Source: Bog-473 sp963804055 (GTDB lineage Bacteria > Actinomycetota > Acidimicrobiia > Acidimicrobiales > RAAP-2). Taken from it: a DNA stretch of 64,000 nucleotides. Where the stretch lies: NCBI GenBank assembly GCA_963804055.1, contig CAWDOU010000005.1:744001-808000 (forward strand), written 5' to 3'. Positions 52,472 to 61,289 of this stretch are shown here, one piece after another (positions within the stretch are counted from its first letter, which is position 1; each line of letters starts with the position of its first letter). The translations under genes were made by a program, and so were the position numbers. A model generated the notes under the pieces. It was not told the DNA's origin. It did not search any database and saw only the letters and a program-made list of their open reading frames with translations.

Positions 52472-54039
52472 GCGGCACGTCCTTTCGTCCGTCGGCTGGG
52501 AAGTTGCGGCGTGGCGGCGGTGGGCATCGCCCACAGGTGGGCCATGGCGTAGCTGCGCCAGGGCCGCCAGTGCTCGGTGAGCTCGCGCAGGTGCACCGGG
52601 TCGTCGGGGAGTCCCAGCGCCACGGCCGACCGCCGGATGCCGAGGTCGGTCGGCATGAAGGCGTCGGGGTCCCGCAGCGCACGCATGGCGACGTATTCCG
52701 CGGTCCACGGGCCGATGCCGGGCAGGGCCACCAGGGAGCGGCGCAGCTCGGACGCGTCGGCCCCGGGGTCGATGACCACGTCACCGTCGTCGACGGCGCG
52801 GGCCAACGCCACCAGGGCGCGCCGCCGGCCTGCCGGCATGGCGAAGGCGCCGGGCTCGCGCTCGGCCAGGTCGACCAGCGCGGCCGGCGTGGGGAAGAGG
52901 TGGGTCACCGCGCCGACCGCTGCGGGCAGCTGCTCGCCGGCCGCGTGCACGAGCCGGCCGGCCACCGTGCGTGCCCCGGTCACCGAGACCTGTTGGCCGA
53001 TGACGGCGCGCACGGCGAGCTCGAAGCCGTCGGCCGAGCCCGGGACGCGCCGCCCGGGATCACGCCGCACCAGGGCACCGACGAGCGGGTCGTCCCGCAG
53101 GGCCTCCCAGATGGCGACCGGATCGGCATCGAGGTCGAGCAGCTGGCGGCAGCGTGCCACCGCGGTGTGCAGGTCGCGCAGGTCCGAGAGGACCAGATCG
53201 CCCTCCACGTACGCCGGCCCCGTGCCGCCGTCCGCCTCGGGGGCGCGCAGTGTGACGATCCCGGGCCCGTGCGGCAGCCGCATGCTGCGCGTGTAGGAGG
53301 CGCCGTCGAGCTGCTCGACCCCGGGCAGCGCGCGCACGCCGAGGAACCCGAGCACGGAGGCGGGGTCGAAGGGCTGGCGGCAGGGGAGGCGGAGCCGGAT
53401 GGCCTGGGACGGCGGCTCCCGGCGGGCGCGCGTGCCCTGTGCCGTGCGCGCGGCGCGGGCCCGCAGCCCGCTCGGCGTGTCGGCGAACGTCTCGCGTACG
53501 GTGTCGTTGCACTGGCGCACGCTGGAGAAGCCGGCGGCGAAGGCGACGTGGGCCACGGGGAGATCGGTGGTCTCGAGCAGGACGCGCGCCGTCTGGCTGC
53601 GCTGCGCCCGGGCGAGGGCCAGCGGCCCGGTGCCCACCTCGGTCGTGATGAGGCGGTTGAGCTGGCGGGTGCTGTAGCCGAGGCGGTCGGCCAGTCCCTC
53701 GACCCCCTCGCGGTCGACGACCCCGTCGCGGATCAGGCGCATGGCGCGGGCGACGACGTCGGCCCGGACGTTCCACTCGGGTGAGCCGGGCGTGGCGTCG
53801 GGCCGGCAGCGCAGGCAGGCGCGGAACCCGGCCTGCTGGGCCGCGGCCGCGGTGGCGTAGAAGCGCATGTTCTCGCGCTTGGGGGTGCGGGCCGGACAGC
53901 TGGGGCGGCAGTAGATCCCGGTGGAGGTCACGGCGCAGAAGAACTGGCCGTCGAAGCGGGCGTCCTTGCTCTGCGCCGCCTGGTAGCAGCGGTCCGGGTC
54001 CTCCAGCACGGCGGCCAGCCTGGCACGCGGCTGCGACAT
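52468..54039 (-). CDS. AdaA-AlkA fusion: methylphosphotriester sensor plus 3-methyladenine glycosylase
   Basis: A 523-aa protein. The Ada N-terminal zinc domain has Cys44, Cys48, Cys75 and Cys78 (IYCRPSCPARTPKRENMRFY...FRACLRCRPD). An AraC helix-turn-helix spans about 95-190. The AlkA glycosylase follows (about 205-500) with the helix-hairpin-helix LVALPGIGPWTAEYVAMRAL and the catalytic Asp in MPTDLGIRR. It should sense alkylated phosphates, induce itself and excise alkyl bases. It is translationally coupled to ogt. Confidence 0.92.
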   Translation of the reverse strand: MSQPRARLAAVLEDPDRCYQAAQSKDARFDGQFFCAVTSTGIYCRPSCPARTPKRENMRFYATAAAAQQAGFRACLRCRPDATPGSPEWNVRADVVARAMRLIRDGVVDREGVEGLADRLGYSTRQLNRLITTEVGTGPLALARAQRSQTARVLLETTDLPVAHVAFAAGFSSVRQCNDTVRETFADTPSGLRARAARTAQGTRARREPPSQAIRLRLPCRQPFDPASVLGFLGVRALPGVEQLDGASYTRSMRLPHGPGIVTLRAPEADGGTGPAYVEGDLVLSDLRDLHTAVARCRQLLDLDADPVAIWEALRDDPLVGALVRRDPGRRVPGSADGFELAVRAVIGQQVSVTGARTVAGRLVHAAGEQLPAAVGAVTHLFPTPAALVDLAEREPGAFAMPAGRRRALVALARAVDDGDVVIDPGADASELRRSLVALPGIGPWTAEYVAMRALRDPDAFMPTDLGIRRSAVALGLPDDPVHLRELTEHWRPWRSYAMAHLWAMPTAATPQLPSRRTKGRAA

Positions 54040-54126
54040 TTACTGGCGGGAATCGGACATGGCCGCGGACGCCGACACCGGCGAGGACCGGTCGACCTCT
54101 GGACCAGCGGTCCCTATGGTTGGGGC

Positions 54127-54279
54127 ATGGCCGAACCTGAGGTCTTCGACTGGGACGAGTGGGAGAACGGCAAGGTGTACCAGCTGTCCAACGACGAGCT
54201 GGTGGGCGCCCTGCTGAGCGAGGTGAGCGCGCTGCGGCAGCGGGTCAAGGCGCTGGAGGACCGCCAGGCGGGTCACTGA
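54127..54279 (+). CDS. Small acidic protein with a coiled-coil end (50 aa)
   Basis: An ATG frame of 50 codons in the gap between two minus-strand genes. It opens MAEPEVFDWDEWENGKVYQL and ends in a heptad-like helix LLSEVSALRQRVKALED. The composition is that of a real small protein rather than a shadow frame, with third-position G/C. It was too short for most callers. Family and function unknown. Confidence 0.6.
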   Translation: MAEPEVFDWDEWENGKVYQLSNDELVGALLSEVSALRQRVKALEDRQAGH

Positions 54280-54313
54280 ACCGGGCTGACCCGGCGGAGT
54301 CCGCCCGGACCGG

Positions 54314-55417
54314 TCAGCCGGCTTTGAGCTGGGCCAGGACCAGCCGGCGGTGGGTGGCGGCGTCGCCCCAGGCCCGCGACAGGGCCCACGTCTGCTTCAA
54401 GAAGAAGTGGAGGTCGCACTCCCACGTGTAGCCGATGGCCCCGTGGACCTGCAGCGCCACCCGTGCCGCCAGGTCGGCGGCGTCGGAGGCCATGGCCTTG
54501 GCCATGGAGGCGTCGTGGGACAGGGTCGGTTGCGCCGTCGCCAGGGACCAGGCGGCTCGATACGTGGCGGGCCGCGCGAACTCGAGTGCGACCCGGGCGT
54601 CGGCCAGGAGGTGCTTGACGGCCTGGAAGCTCCCGATCGGCCTGCCGAACTGGTGCCGCTCCCTGGCGTAGTCGGCGCTCATCGTGATCATGCGGTCGGC
54701 GAGGCCCACGAGCATGGCGGCGGACCCGGCGGCGGCGCGGTCGGCCAGCAGCCCCACCGCGGCCTCGGCGGCCACGCCGTAGGCCAACAACGTGTCCGAC
54801 GTCAGGGGCCACTGCACCGTCGAGAGGTCGCGCGACGCGCTCAGCGCCGGCGTGCGGCGTGCGGTGCACGACGTGGCGGGCACGGCGTGGAGCTGCCAGC
54901 CCGAGTCGGCGTCGCGCACCGCGAGCAGCAGCAGCCCGGCGTCGCGGGCACCGACGACGCGGGGCGTACGCAAGGTGCCGTCGGCCGACACCTCGGTCGG
55001 CGACGCGACGCCCTCCGGGGTGACGTCGATGCCGCCGACGGCGAAGCTCACGTCGTCGCGGACGAGCGCGGCGAGCGCAGCTGCCGCCGCGGGGTCGGGG
55101 AGCAGCGCGGTGAGGGTGGGCGCAGCGAGCGCGGCCGTCTCGAGCAGCGGCTCGGGGAGCCCGGCCCGGCCCGCCTCCTCCAACACGCCCACCAGGTCCA
55201 CGTCGCTCAGGCCCAGCCCGTCGGCCGACTCGGGGACGACGAGCGCGGGTGCGCCCAGCTCGGCGAGCACGGCCCAGCGGTTCTGCGCCTGCGCGACCCG
55301 ACCCTCCTCGTCGGCGATCTCGAAGGCGCGCAGCGCGTCGGGCGTGCACTCGCTGTCGAGGACGGTGCGCACGCCCTCGCGCAACTCGTCCTGCTGCTCG
55401 GTGAACGCGAAGTCCAT
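54314..55417 (-). CDS. Acyl-CoA dehydrogenase, partner subunit
   Basis: A 367-aa protein of the shortened FadE class: MDFAFTEQQDELREGVRTVL at the start, YARERHQFGRPIGSFQAVKHLLADARVALE in the C-terminal helices and LQVHGAIGYTWECDLHFFLK near the end. The middle domain is Ala-rich and divergent. It lies 15 bp after the next acyl-CoA dehydrogenase, so the two likely form a heteromer. It is an intact paralogue of the frameshifted gene at 45.7-46.8 kb. Confidence 0.88.
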   Translation of the reverse strand: MDFAFTEQQDELREGVRTVLDSECTPDALRAFEIADEEGRVAQAQNRWAVLAELGAPALVVPESADGLGLSDVDLVGVLEEAGRAGLPEPLLETAALAAPTLTALLPDPAAAAALAALVRDDVSFAVGGIDVTPEGVASPTEVSADGTLRTPRVVGARDAGLLLLAVRDADSGWQLHAVPATSCTARRTPALSASRDLSTVQWPLTSDTLLAYGVAAEAAVGLLADRAAAGSAAMLVGLADRMITMSADYARERHQFGRPIGSFQAVKHLLADARVALEFARPATYRAAWSLATAQPTLSHDASMAKAMASDAADLAARVALQVHGAIGYTWECDLHFFLKQTWALSRAWGDAATHRRLVLAQLKAG

Positions 55418-55432
55418 GTCCCGACCGCTCGT

Positions 55433-56584
55433 TCAGCCCCGGGGCAGCCCGAGCAGGCGCTCGGCCACCACGTTGCGCTGAATCTCGTTGGTCCCCGCGT
55501 AAATGGGACCGGCGAGCGAGAAGAGATAGCCGTCGAGCCACTCGCCCGGCGCGCCGGCCTCCAGGAGCTCGGCCTCGGGACCGAGCAGATCGAGCGCGGC
55601 GGTGTGGATGGCCACGTCGGTCTCGGACCAGAAGATCTTGTTGCAGCTGGCCTCGGGGCCGACGGCGTGGCCACGCGCCACACGCGACGCCGTCCAGTAG
55701 GTGTGCAGCTTGTAGGCCTCGGCATCCATGTGGGCCTGCGCCACCTCGTCGGTGGAACCGCTCGGCCCGCCGCGCGACGCGTAGAGCTGCACGAGGCGGT
55801 CGGCTGCCTCGGTGTAGCGCGCCGGCGAACGGAGGGAGAGTCCGCGTTCGGAGCCGGCGGTGGCCATGGCCACCGACCAGCCGGCGCCGACCTCCCCGAG
55901 CACCTGGTCCTCGGGGACCACGACGTTGTCGAAGAAGATCTCGGCGAAGCCCGTCTCGCCGTCGATCTGCGGGATCGGGCGCACCGTCACACCGGGGGAG
56001 TCCATGGCGATGAGGAAGTAGGTCAGCCCGCGGTGGCGCTCGGCGTCGGGGTCGGTGCGGAAGATGCCGAAGCACCACTCCGCGAACGCGCCGCGGCTGG
56101 CCCACGTCTTCTGGCCGTTGAGGATCCAGTTGCCGTCGTGCGCCGTGTCGCGTGCGGCACGCGAGCGGATGCCGGCGAGGTCGCTGCCGGCGTCGGGCTC
56201 GGACCAGCCCTGGCACCAGATCTCGTCGCCGCTCGCCATCGGCGGGAGGTAGCGCGCCTTCTGCTCCTCGGTCCCGTACTCCAGCATCGTCGGGGCGAGC
56301 AGGAAGATGCCGTTCTGGCTCACGCGCTTGGGGGCCCGGGCGCGGTAGTACTCCTCCTCGAACACCAGCCACTCGAAGATGCCGACGTCGCGGCCGCCGT
56401 ACTCGGTCGGCCAGCTGACCACCGACCAGCGGTCCTCGAACAGGGTGCGCTCCCAGGCGCGGTGGGCCTCGAAGCCCTCGGCCGTATCGAGGGAGGGGAG
56501 GGGGTCGGCCGGGACGTGCGCGGTCAGCCACGCCCGCGCCTCGGCCCGGAAGGCCTCCTGCTCACCGCTGAACGTCAGGTCCAT
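55433..56584 (-). CDS. Acyl-CoA dehydrogenase (FadE type)
   Basis: ATG 56584 (MDLTFSGEQEAFRAEARAWL) gives 383 aa; the open frame runs 13 codons further up without support. It has WCQGWSEPDAGSDLAGIRSR, LNGQKTWASRGAFAEW and the end GTNEIQRNVVAERLLGLPRG. It is the full-length member of the second dehydrogenase pair and probably carries the main FAD contacts. Confidence 0.9.
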   Translation of the reverse strand: MDLTFSGEQEAFRAEARAWLTAHVPADPLPSLDTAEGFEAHRAWERTLFEDRWSVVSWPTEYGGRDVGIFEWLVFEEEYYRARAPKRVSQNGIFLLAPTMLEYGTEEQKARYLPPMASGDEIWCQGWSEPDAGSDLAGIRSRAARDTAHDGNWILNGQKTWASRGAFAEWCFGIFRTDPDAERHRGLTYFLIAMDSPGVTVRPIPQIDGETGFAEIFFDNVVVPEDQVLGEVGAGWSVAMATAGSERGLSLRSPARYTEAADRLVQLYASRGGPSGSTDEVAQAHMDAEAYKLHTYWTASRVARGHAVGPEASCNKIFWSETDVAIHTAALDLLGPEAELLEAGAPGEWLDGYLFSLAGPIYAGTNEIQRNVVAERLLGLPRG

Positions 56585-56631
56585 GACGCAGGGAATCTTC
56601 CACAGCGCCCCCGCCGGTGCCAACGTCGGGG

Positions 56632-57630
56632 TCAGCCGGACGGGTCCCCGGCTCCATACCCGGCCTGGGATTGGGCCGGGCCCTTGTGCTCCACGAGCGT
56701 GCGCATGAAGAAGTCGACCACCGCCTCAGTGACCTCGGGCTCCGACGGGATCTCGCCGACGGTGTCGAACGCGTGCCCGCCGTCGAAGACCGTCAACAGC
56801 TCGCGTGGCACACCGGCCAGGCCGAGGTCCCAGGCCAGCTCGTCGGACTGCTCGGGGTAGACGATCTCGTCGTTGTTCGAGTCGAGGATGAGGAAGGGTG
56901 GGTCGCCCTTCTTGACGTAGGTGGTGGGGCTGGCCTTCTTGAGGTCGGCGCCCAGGTCCCGGGTCGGCACGCTGCCGAGCAGCGAAATGAAGCTCTCGGC
57001 CACGAGCACGGCGTCGCCCTGGTCGCCCATGGTGAGCAGGTCGCTCGGTCCCGCCATGTCGACCACCGCCTGCACGGCGCTCGACTCCTTGTCGTAGGCG
57101 CCGATGTCCCAGCCGGCCGAGGGCCCGGCGGTGCCCAGGAGCGCGACGAGGTGACCGCCCGCGCTCTGGCCCCAGGCCCCGATTTCGGCGGGGTCGATGT
57201 GGAACCGGTGCGCGTTGGCGCGCAGATAGCGGATGGCGCACTTCACGTCGACGATCTGGGCGGGCCAGTGGTCGCGTGGGCCGAGCCGGTAGTCGAGGCT
57301 GACCACGACGAAGCCGCGGGCGGCCAGCGCCGGCCCGATGCTGCTGATGATGAAGCCGCCGGTGTCGTAGTCCCCCGAGACCCAGGAGCCACCGTGGACG
57401 TAGACGGCGGCGGGAGCGGCCCCGTGCAAGGCGGTGGGCTCGGTGATGCGGGCCTTCTGGTTGTTGCAGTAGCGGATCGTCACCTGCTGGCCGGCGACCA
57501 GGGACGTGCGGCCGGCGGGGCGGCCGGCGGCGCCGGCGCCGACGCCGGCGCCGGCCGTCCCCGCCACCAGCACCGCAAGGCTGAGCACGACGACGATGGC
57601 GCACGCCGGGCCCCTCCGCATTGGCGTCAA
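56632..57630 (-). CDS. Secreted alpha/beta hydrolase (lipase/carboxylesterase)
   Basis: A 332-aa protein with an N-terminal signal: MRRGPACAIVVVLSLAVLVA then an Ala/Gly-rich exit region. The hydrolase has the HGGSW oxyanion motif, SLDYRLGPRDHWPAQ, and the nucleophile in GQSAGGHLV, as in the hormone-sensitive-lipase/BD-FAE group. The late DGGHAFDTV holds the His. Starts at 57630 and 57621 are both possible. It is exported and could release fatty acids or sterols from esters outside the cell. It is divergent from the thiolase gene. Confidence 0.85.
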   Translation of the reverse strand: MTPMRRGPACAIVVVLSLAVLVAGTAGAGVGAGAAGRPAGRTSLVAGQQVTIRYCNNQKARITEPTALHGAAPAAVYVHGGSWVSGDYDTGGFIISSIGPALAARGFVVVSLDYRLGPRDHWPAQIVDVKCAIRYLRANAHRFHIDPAEIGAWGQSAGGHLVALLGTAGPSAGWDIGAYDKESSAVQAVVDMAGPSDLLTMGDQGDAVLVAESFISLLGSVPTRDLGADLKKASPTTYVKKGDPPFLILDSNNDEIVYPEQSDELAWDLGLAGVPRELLTVFDGGHAFDTVGEIPSEPEVTEAVVDFFMRTLVEHKGPAQSQAGYGAGDPSG

Positions 57631-57686
57631 TGTTGCTCCATGGCGCGGCCGGGCAGGGACCGCCTGACCTGCCGGTCACGGGTCCG

Positions 57687-57715
57687 TCTGGCACCGGATC
57701 TGATTCGGCGTCAGA
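57687..57715. promoter_or_regulatory. 29-bp imperfect palindrome before the thiolase gene
   Basis: The sequence runs from TCTG at 57687 to CAGA at 57715 around a central T at 57701; 22 of 28 paired positions match. Key inner arms are CGGATC and GATTCG. It ends 11 bp before the thiolase ATG and within the 96-bp divergent region shared with the lipase gene. Size and form suit a TetR-family operator. Confidence 0.5.
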
Positions 57716-57726
57716 ATTGCCCCCTT

Positions 57727-58905
57727 ATGCCAAACGCCGTGATCGTCGACGCCGTCCGCACCCCCGTGGGCCGGAGGGGAGGTCGTCTGTCCGGTTGGCA
57801 CGCCACGGACCTGGCCGCCCAGCCGCTGGCCGCCCTGCTGGCCCGCAACGACCTGGACCCCTCCCTGGTGGAGGACGTCGTCATGGGCTGCACCATGACC
57901 GTCGGCGAGCAGGCCATGAACATCGCCCGCAACGCCGCCCTCGCCGCCGGGTTCCCCGAATCGGTCCCGGGCACCACGGTCGACCGCCAGTGCGGCTCGG
58001 CCCAGCAGGCCATCCACTTCGCCGCCCAGGCCGTCATGTCGGGCGCGATGGACGTGGCCATCGGCGCCGGCGTGGAGTCGATGAGCCGGGTGCCCATCGG
58101 GTCGACGACCGAGCCGGGCCCGGGCGAGGCCTACGGCCCGCTCTACACGGCGCGCTTCGAGCTCATCCATCAGGGTGAGTGCGCGGAGGAGATCGCCCGG
58201 CGCTGGAAGGTGACACGCGACGACATGGACGAGTTCGCGCTGCGCTCGCACCAGCGGGCCGCCGTGGCGCAGGACGAGGGGCGCTTCGCCAACGAGATCG
58301 CACCGCTGGAGGCGCGGGTCCACCCCGACGTCCCGGGGGCGGCCGACGTCAGCGGGTTGTGCACCGCCGACGAGGGGGTGCGGCGCGACACCTCGCTCGA
58401 GAAGCTGGCCAACCTCAAGCCGGCCTTCTCGGAGTCGGGCACCGTGACAGCGGGGACCTCGTCGCAGATCTCCGACGGTGCGGCGGCCGTGCTCATCATG
58501 AGCGAGGAGCGGGCGTCGTCCCTCGGCCTCACGCCACGGGCGCGCTTCCACACGTTCGCCGTGGCGGCCAACGACCCCCAGATCATGCTGACGGCGGTGA
58601 TCCCCGCCACCGAGCTGGTGCTGAGCAAGGCCAAGCTCTCCCTCGACGACATGGACGTCGTGGAGATCAACGAGGCCTTCGCCTCGGTCGTCCTGGCCTG
58701 GCAGCGCGAGTACGAGCCCGACATGTCGAAGGTGAACCCCAACGGCGGGGCCATCGCCATCGGGCATCCCACCGGCGCGTCGGGGGCACGCCTCATGGCG
58801 ACCCTGCTGAACGAGATGGAGCGCACCGGCGCCCGCTACGGGCTGCAGACCATGTGCGAGGGCGGCGGGCAGGCGAACGCCACCATCATCGAGCGGCTCG
58901 GCTGA
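57727..58905 (+). CDS. Acetyl-CoA acyltransferase (thiolase), FadA6-like
   Basis: ATG 57727 gives 392 aa. The nucleophile Cys89 is in VDRQCGSAQQAI, followed by NEAFA, GHPTGASGARL and the second Cys in MCEGGGQANATII, so all thiolase residues are present. The opening VIVDAVRTPVGRRGGRLSG resembles FadA5/FadA6 of the mycobacterial cholesterol pathways. It cleaves a 3-ketoacyl-CoA. It is coupled by TGATG to the DUF35 gene. Confidence 0.88.
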   Translation: MPNAVIVDAVRTPVGRRGGRLSGWHATDLAAQPLAALLARNDLDPSLVEDVVMGCTMTVGEQAMNIARNAALAAGFPESVPGTTVDRQCGSAQQAIHFAAQAVMSGAMDVAIGAGVESMSRVPIGSTTEPGPGEAYGPLYTARFELIHQGECAEEIARRWKVTRDDMDEFALRSHQRAAVAQDEGRFANEIAPLEARVHPDVPGAADVSGLCTADEGVRRDTSLEKLANLKPAFSESGTVTAGTSSQISDGAAAVLIMSEERASSLGLTPRARFHTFAVAANDPQIMLTAVIPATELVLSKAKLSLDDMDVVEINEAFASVVLAWQREYEPDMSKVNPNGGAIAIGHPTGASGARLMATLLNEMERTGARYGLQTMCEGGGQANATIIERLG

Positions 58906-59396
58906 TGACGACCACCGATACCGACACCGGCGCCACGAGGGTCCCCGCCATTGAGGGGTGGTTCACGACGGGAGAGGACGGCGCCCCGCCGGCGCTGCTG
59001 GGGTCGCGCTGCACGGTGTGCGGCACGTACGCCTTCCCGGCCGAGACGCGCTACTGCGGGAACCCCGACTGCGGCTCCACCGACTTCGAGACGGTCGAGC
59101 TCTCGCGGCGCGGCCGCGTCTGGTCCTACACCGACGCCCGCTACCAGCCCCCGCCGCCCTACGTGGCGGCCGACCCCTACGTGCCCTTCTGCCTGGCCGC
59201 CGTGGAGCTGGCGGCCGAGAAGCTGGTCGTGATGGGCCAGGTCGTCCCGGGCGTGACGGTCGACGACCTCACCGTGGGCGACGAGGTGGAGCTGGTCGTC
59301 GACACCCTCTACTCCGAGGACGGCACCGACTACCTGGTGTGGAAGTGGCGCCCGACGTCGGCGTCGGCGTCGGACAGCGGGGAGGCCCGGGCATGA
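58905..59396 (+). CDS. Zn-ribbon/OB-fold protein (DUF35, ChsH2-like)
   Basis: ATG 58905 overlaps the thiolase stop by 1 nt; 163 aa. A zinc ribbon with CTVCGTYAFP and CGNPDC lies near residues 37-58, followed by an OB fold (RRGRVWSYTDARY...FCLAAVEL). DUF35 proteins partner thiolase-like lipid-transfer proteins. In the Ltp2-ChsH2 pair the complex is a retro-aldolase of steroid side-chain breakdown. It is followed by such a partner with an ATGA overlap. Confidence 0.85.
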   Translation: MTTTDTDTGATRVPAIEGWFTTGEDGAPPALLGSRCTVCGTYAFPAETRYCGNPDCGSTDFETVELSRRGRVWSYTDARYQPPPPYVAADPYVPFCLAAVELAAEKLVVMGQVVPGVTVDDLTVGDEVELVVDTLYSEDGTDYLVWKWRPTSASASDSGEARA

Positions 59397-60628
59397 GCGC
59401 CACCGCGTCCGACGACAAGAAGGTGGCGGTGCTCGGGGCCGGCATGCACGAGTGGGGCAAGTGGGGCCGCCCCTTCGTGGAATACGGCCTGGCCGCCGCC
59501 CGCGACGCCATGGCCGACGCCGGCCTCGGCTGGCGCGACATGCAGTTCGTCTCAGGGGCGGACACCATCCGCAACGGGTACCCCGGCTTCGTGTCGGGCG
59601 CGACCTTCGCGCAAGCGCTCGGATGGACGGGCGCCCGCGTCTCGAGCGTCTACGCCGCCTGCGCGTCGGGTGCGGTGGCCATCGCCAACGCCCGCGCCCA
59701 GATCCTGGCCGGCCTGTGCGACGTGGCGCTCGTCGTCGGTGCCGACACCACGCCGAAGGGGTTCTTCGCGCCCGTCGGCGGGGGCGACCGCAAGGACGAC
59801 CCGGACTGGCTGCGCTTCCACCTCATGGGGGCCACCAACCCGACCTACTTCGGCCTCTACGCGCGCCGGCGCATGGACCGCTTCGGGGCGACCGAGGAGG
59901 ACTTCGCACAGGTCAAGGTGAAGAACGCCCGCCACGGGCTGGCCAACCCCTACGCGCGCTACCGCAAGGAGGTGACCGTCGAGGAGGTGCTCGCCTCGCC
60001 GATGGTGGCCGACCCGCTGCGCCTGCTCGAGATCTGTGCCACCTCCGACGGCGGGGCGGCCCTCGTCCTCACCTCCATGGAGTTCGCCCGGCGCCACGCC
60101 GGCGGAGCGGAGCCACTCGTCACGATCGACGCCGTCTCCACCGTCACGCCGACCTTCCCCAACACCGTCATTGAGATGCCGAACTTCTCCACCGACTCGG
60201 CCGCCGCGACGACGCCGGACGGCGCTGCGGCAGGGGCCGCCGCGGGCTTCCGGCCTTCCATCGCCACGGCGGCCTACGCCGAGGCCGGGATCGGGCCCGA
60301 GGACGTCAGCCTGGCCGAGGTCTACGACCTCTCCTCAGCCCTGGAGCTCGACTGGTACGAGGACATCGGCCTCTGCGGCGAGGGCGAGGCGGAGAAGCTG
60401 CTGCGCGACGGCGTCACGACGCTGGGGGGCCGGGTGCCGGTCAACCCCTCGGGCGGCCTCTCCTGCTTCGGCGAGGCCATCCCCGCCCAGGCCATCGCCC
60501 AGGTGTGCGAGTGCGTCTGGCAGCTGCGCGGTACCGCCACGGGGCACCAGGTCGAGGGTGCCCGGGTGGCCGTCACGGCCAACCAAGGCTTGTTCGGGCA
60601 CGGCTCCTCGGTCCTCCTCAGTCGCTGA
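59393..60628 (+). CDS. Ltp/SCP-x type thiolase-fold protein, probable aldolase subunit
   Basis: ATG 59393 gives 411 aa. It has a thiolase fold with Cys in YAACASGAVAIANA, but the NEAF and GHP motifs of true thiolases are replaced by LAEVYDLSSALEL and GGLSCFGEAIPAQA. This is the pattern of Ltp proteins that act with DUF35 partners. Its ATGA overlap with the DUF35 gene supports an obligate complex, possibly a retro-aldolase on a branched acyl-CoA. Confidence 0.85.
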   Translation: MSATASDDKKVAVLGAGMHEWGKWGRPFVEYGLAAARDAMADAGLGWRDMQFVSGADTIRNGYPGFVSGATFAQALGWTGARVSSVYAACASGAVAIANARAQILAGLCDVALVVGADTTPKGFFAPVGGGDRKDDPDWLRFHLMGATNPTYFGLYARRRMDRFGATEEDFAQVKVKNARHGLANPYARYRKEVTVEEVLASPMVADPLRLLEICATSDGGAALVLTSMEFARRHAGGAEPLVTIDAVSTVTPTFPNTVIEMPNFSTDSAAATTPDGAAAGAAAGFRPSIATAAYAEAGIGPEDVSLAEVYDLSSALELDWYEDIGLCGEGEAEKLLRDGVTTLGGRVPVNPSGGLSCFGEAIPAQAIAQVCECVWQLRGTATGHQVEGARVAVTANQGLFGHGSSVLLSR

Positions 60629-60802
60629 AACCCAGGTAGCGGCGAAGTTCGGGCCTGAGGGCCCGCATCGTGTGTGAGGTCGCCCGTTTCGGGTATTGGC
60701 AGGCTGACGGCACATGTGGGCTACGCCTGTTTAGGCTCGGTGCACGTGGGCGGTCTGAATTCAGGGTCGGCGCGGAACGGCCCATGATTGGAGGACCACT
60801 GC

Positions 60803-61276
60803 ATGTTGGCCAGCGAAGCGACCGAACTGCGTGACGACGAGGCGCGGCGAAGAGGAGCGAAGAGCGCAATGCCCGACCAGAACGACGACCGGAGCGGGAC
60901 CGGGTCGGACGAGGTGCTCAAGGCCCTCGACGAGCTGGAGAGCGTTCTGCGCGAGAACGCCGAGAGCGAGCGCCTGCTCGCCCAGCGCATCGCCGAGGTC
61001 CGCCTGGCGCGTCAGAACGGGCGGGAGTGGAAGGGCATCCTCGGCGACGAGGACGACCCGGGCACCGTGCAGCTGGTGAGCACCATTCTGCGCCGGCAGT
61101 CCGAGGCCAGCGGGTACCTCCGCCGCGAGCTCGTGGTGGCCCTGCGGGCCGAGGGCCAGAGCATCCCGAGCATCGCCCACCTCTTCGGCGTGACGCACCA
61201 GCGGGTGTCGAACCTGCTGCGCCGCGTGGCCCAGGGCAATGCGGCGGCCGTGGCGGCCAACGGCGACAGCGCATAG
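60803..61276 (+). CDS. Helix-turn-helix protein with N-terminal coiled coil
   Basis: ATG 60803 is 8 nt after GGAGG; a TTG at 60788 and an ATG at 60869 are alternatives. The 157-aa product has a charged, helical N-terminal half (VLKALDELESVLRENAESER, then LLAQRIAEVRLARQ) and a C-terminal helix-turn-helix, SIPSIAHLFGVTHQRVSNLL, of the sigma-region-4 type. Probably a DNA-binding regulator. The 174-bp gap before it holds a TTGGCA box near 60696 and a GCCTGTTTAGGC stem. It is convergent with ipdC, 13 bp away. Confidence 0.7.
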   Translation: MLASEATELRDDEARRRGAKSAMPDQNDDRSGTGSDEVLKALDELESVLRENAESERLLAQRIAEVRLARQNGREWKGILGDEDDPGTVQLVSTILRRQSEASGYLRRELVVALRAEGQSIPSIAHLFGVTHQRVSNLLRRVAQGNAAAVAANGDSA

Positions 61277-61289
61277 GCGCTGACGCTGG

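Noticed and set aside
54350..56860. 836-codon plus-strand frame
   Set aside because: It is antisense to two well-supported acyl-CoA dehydrogenases.
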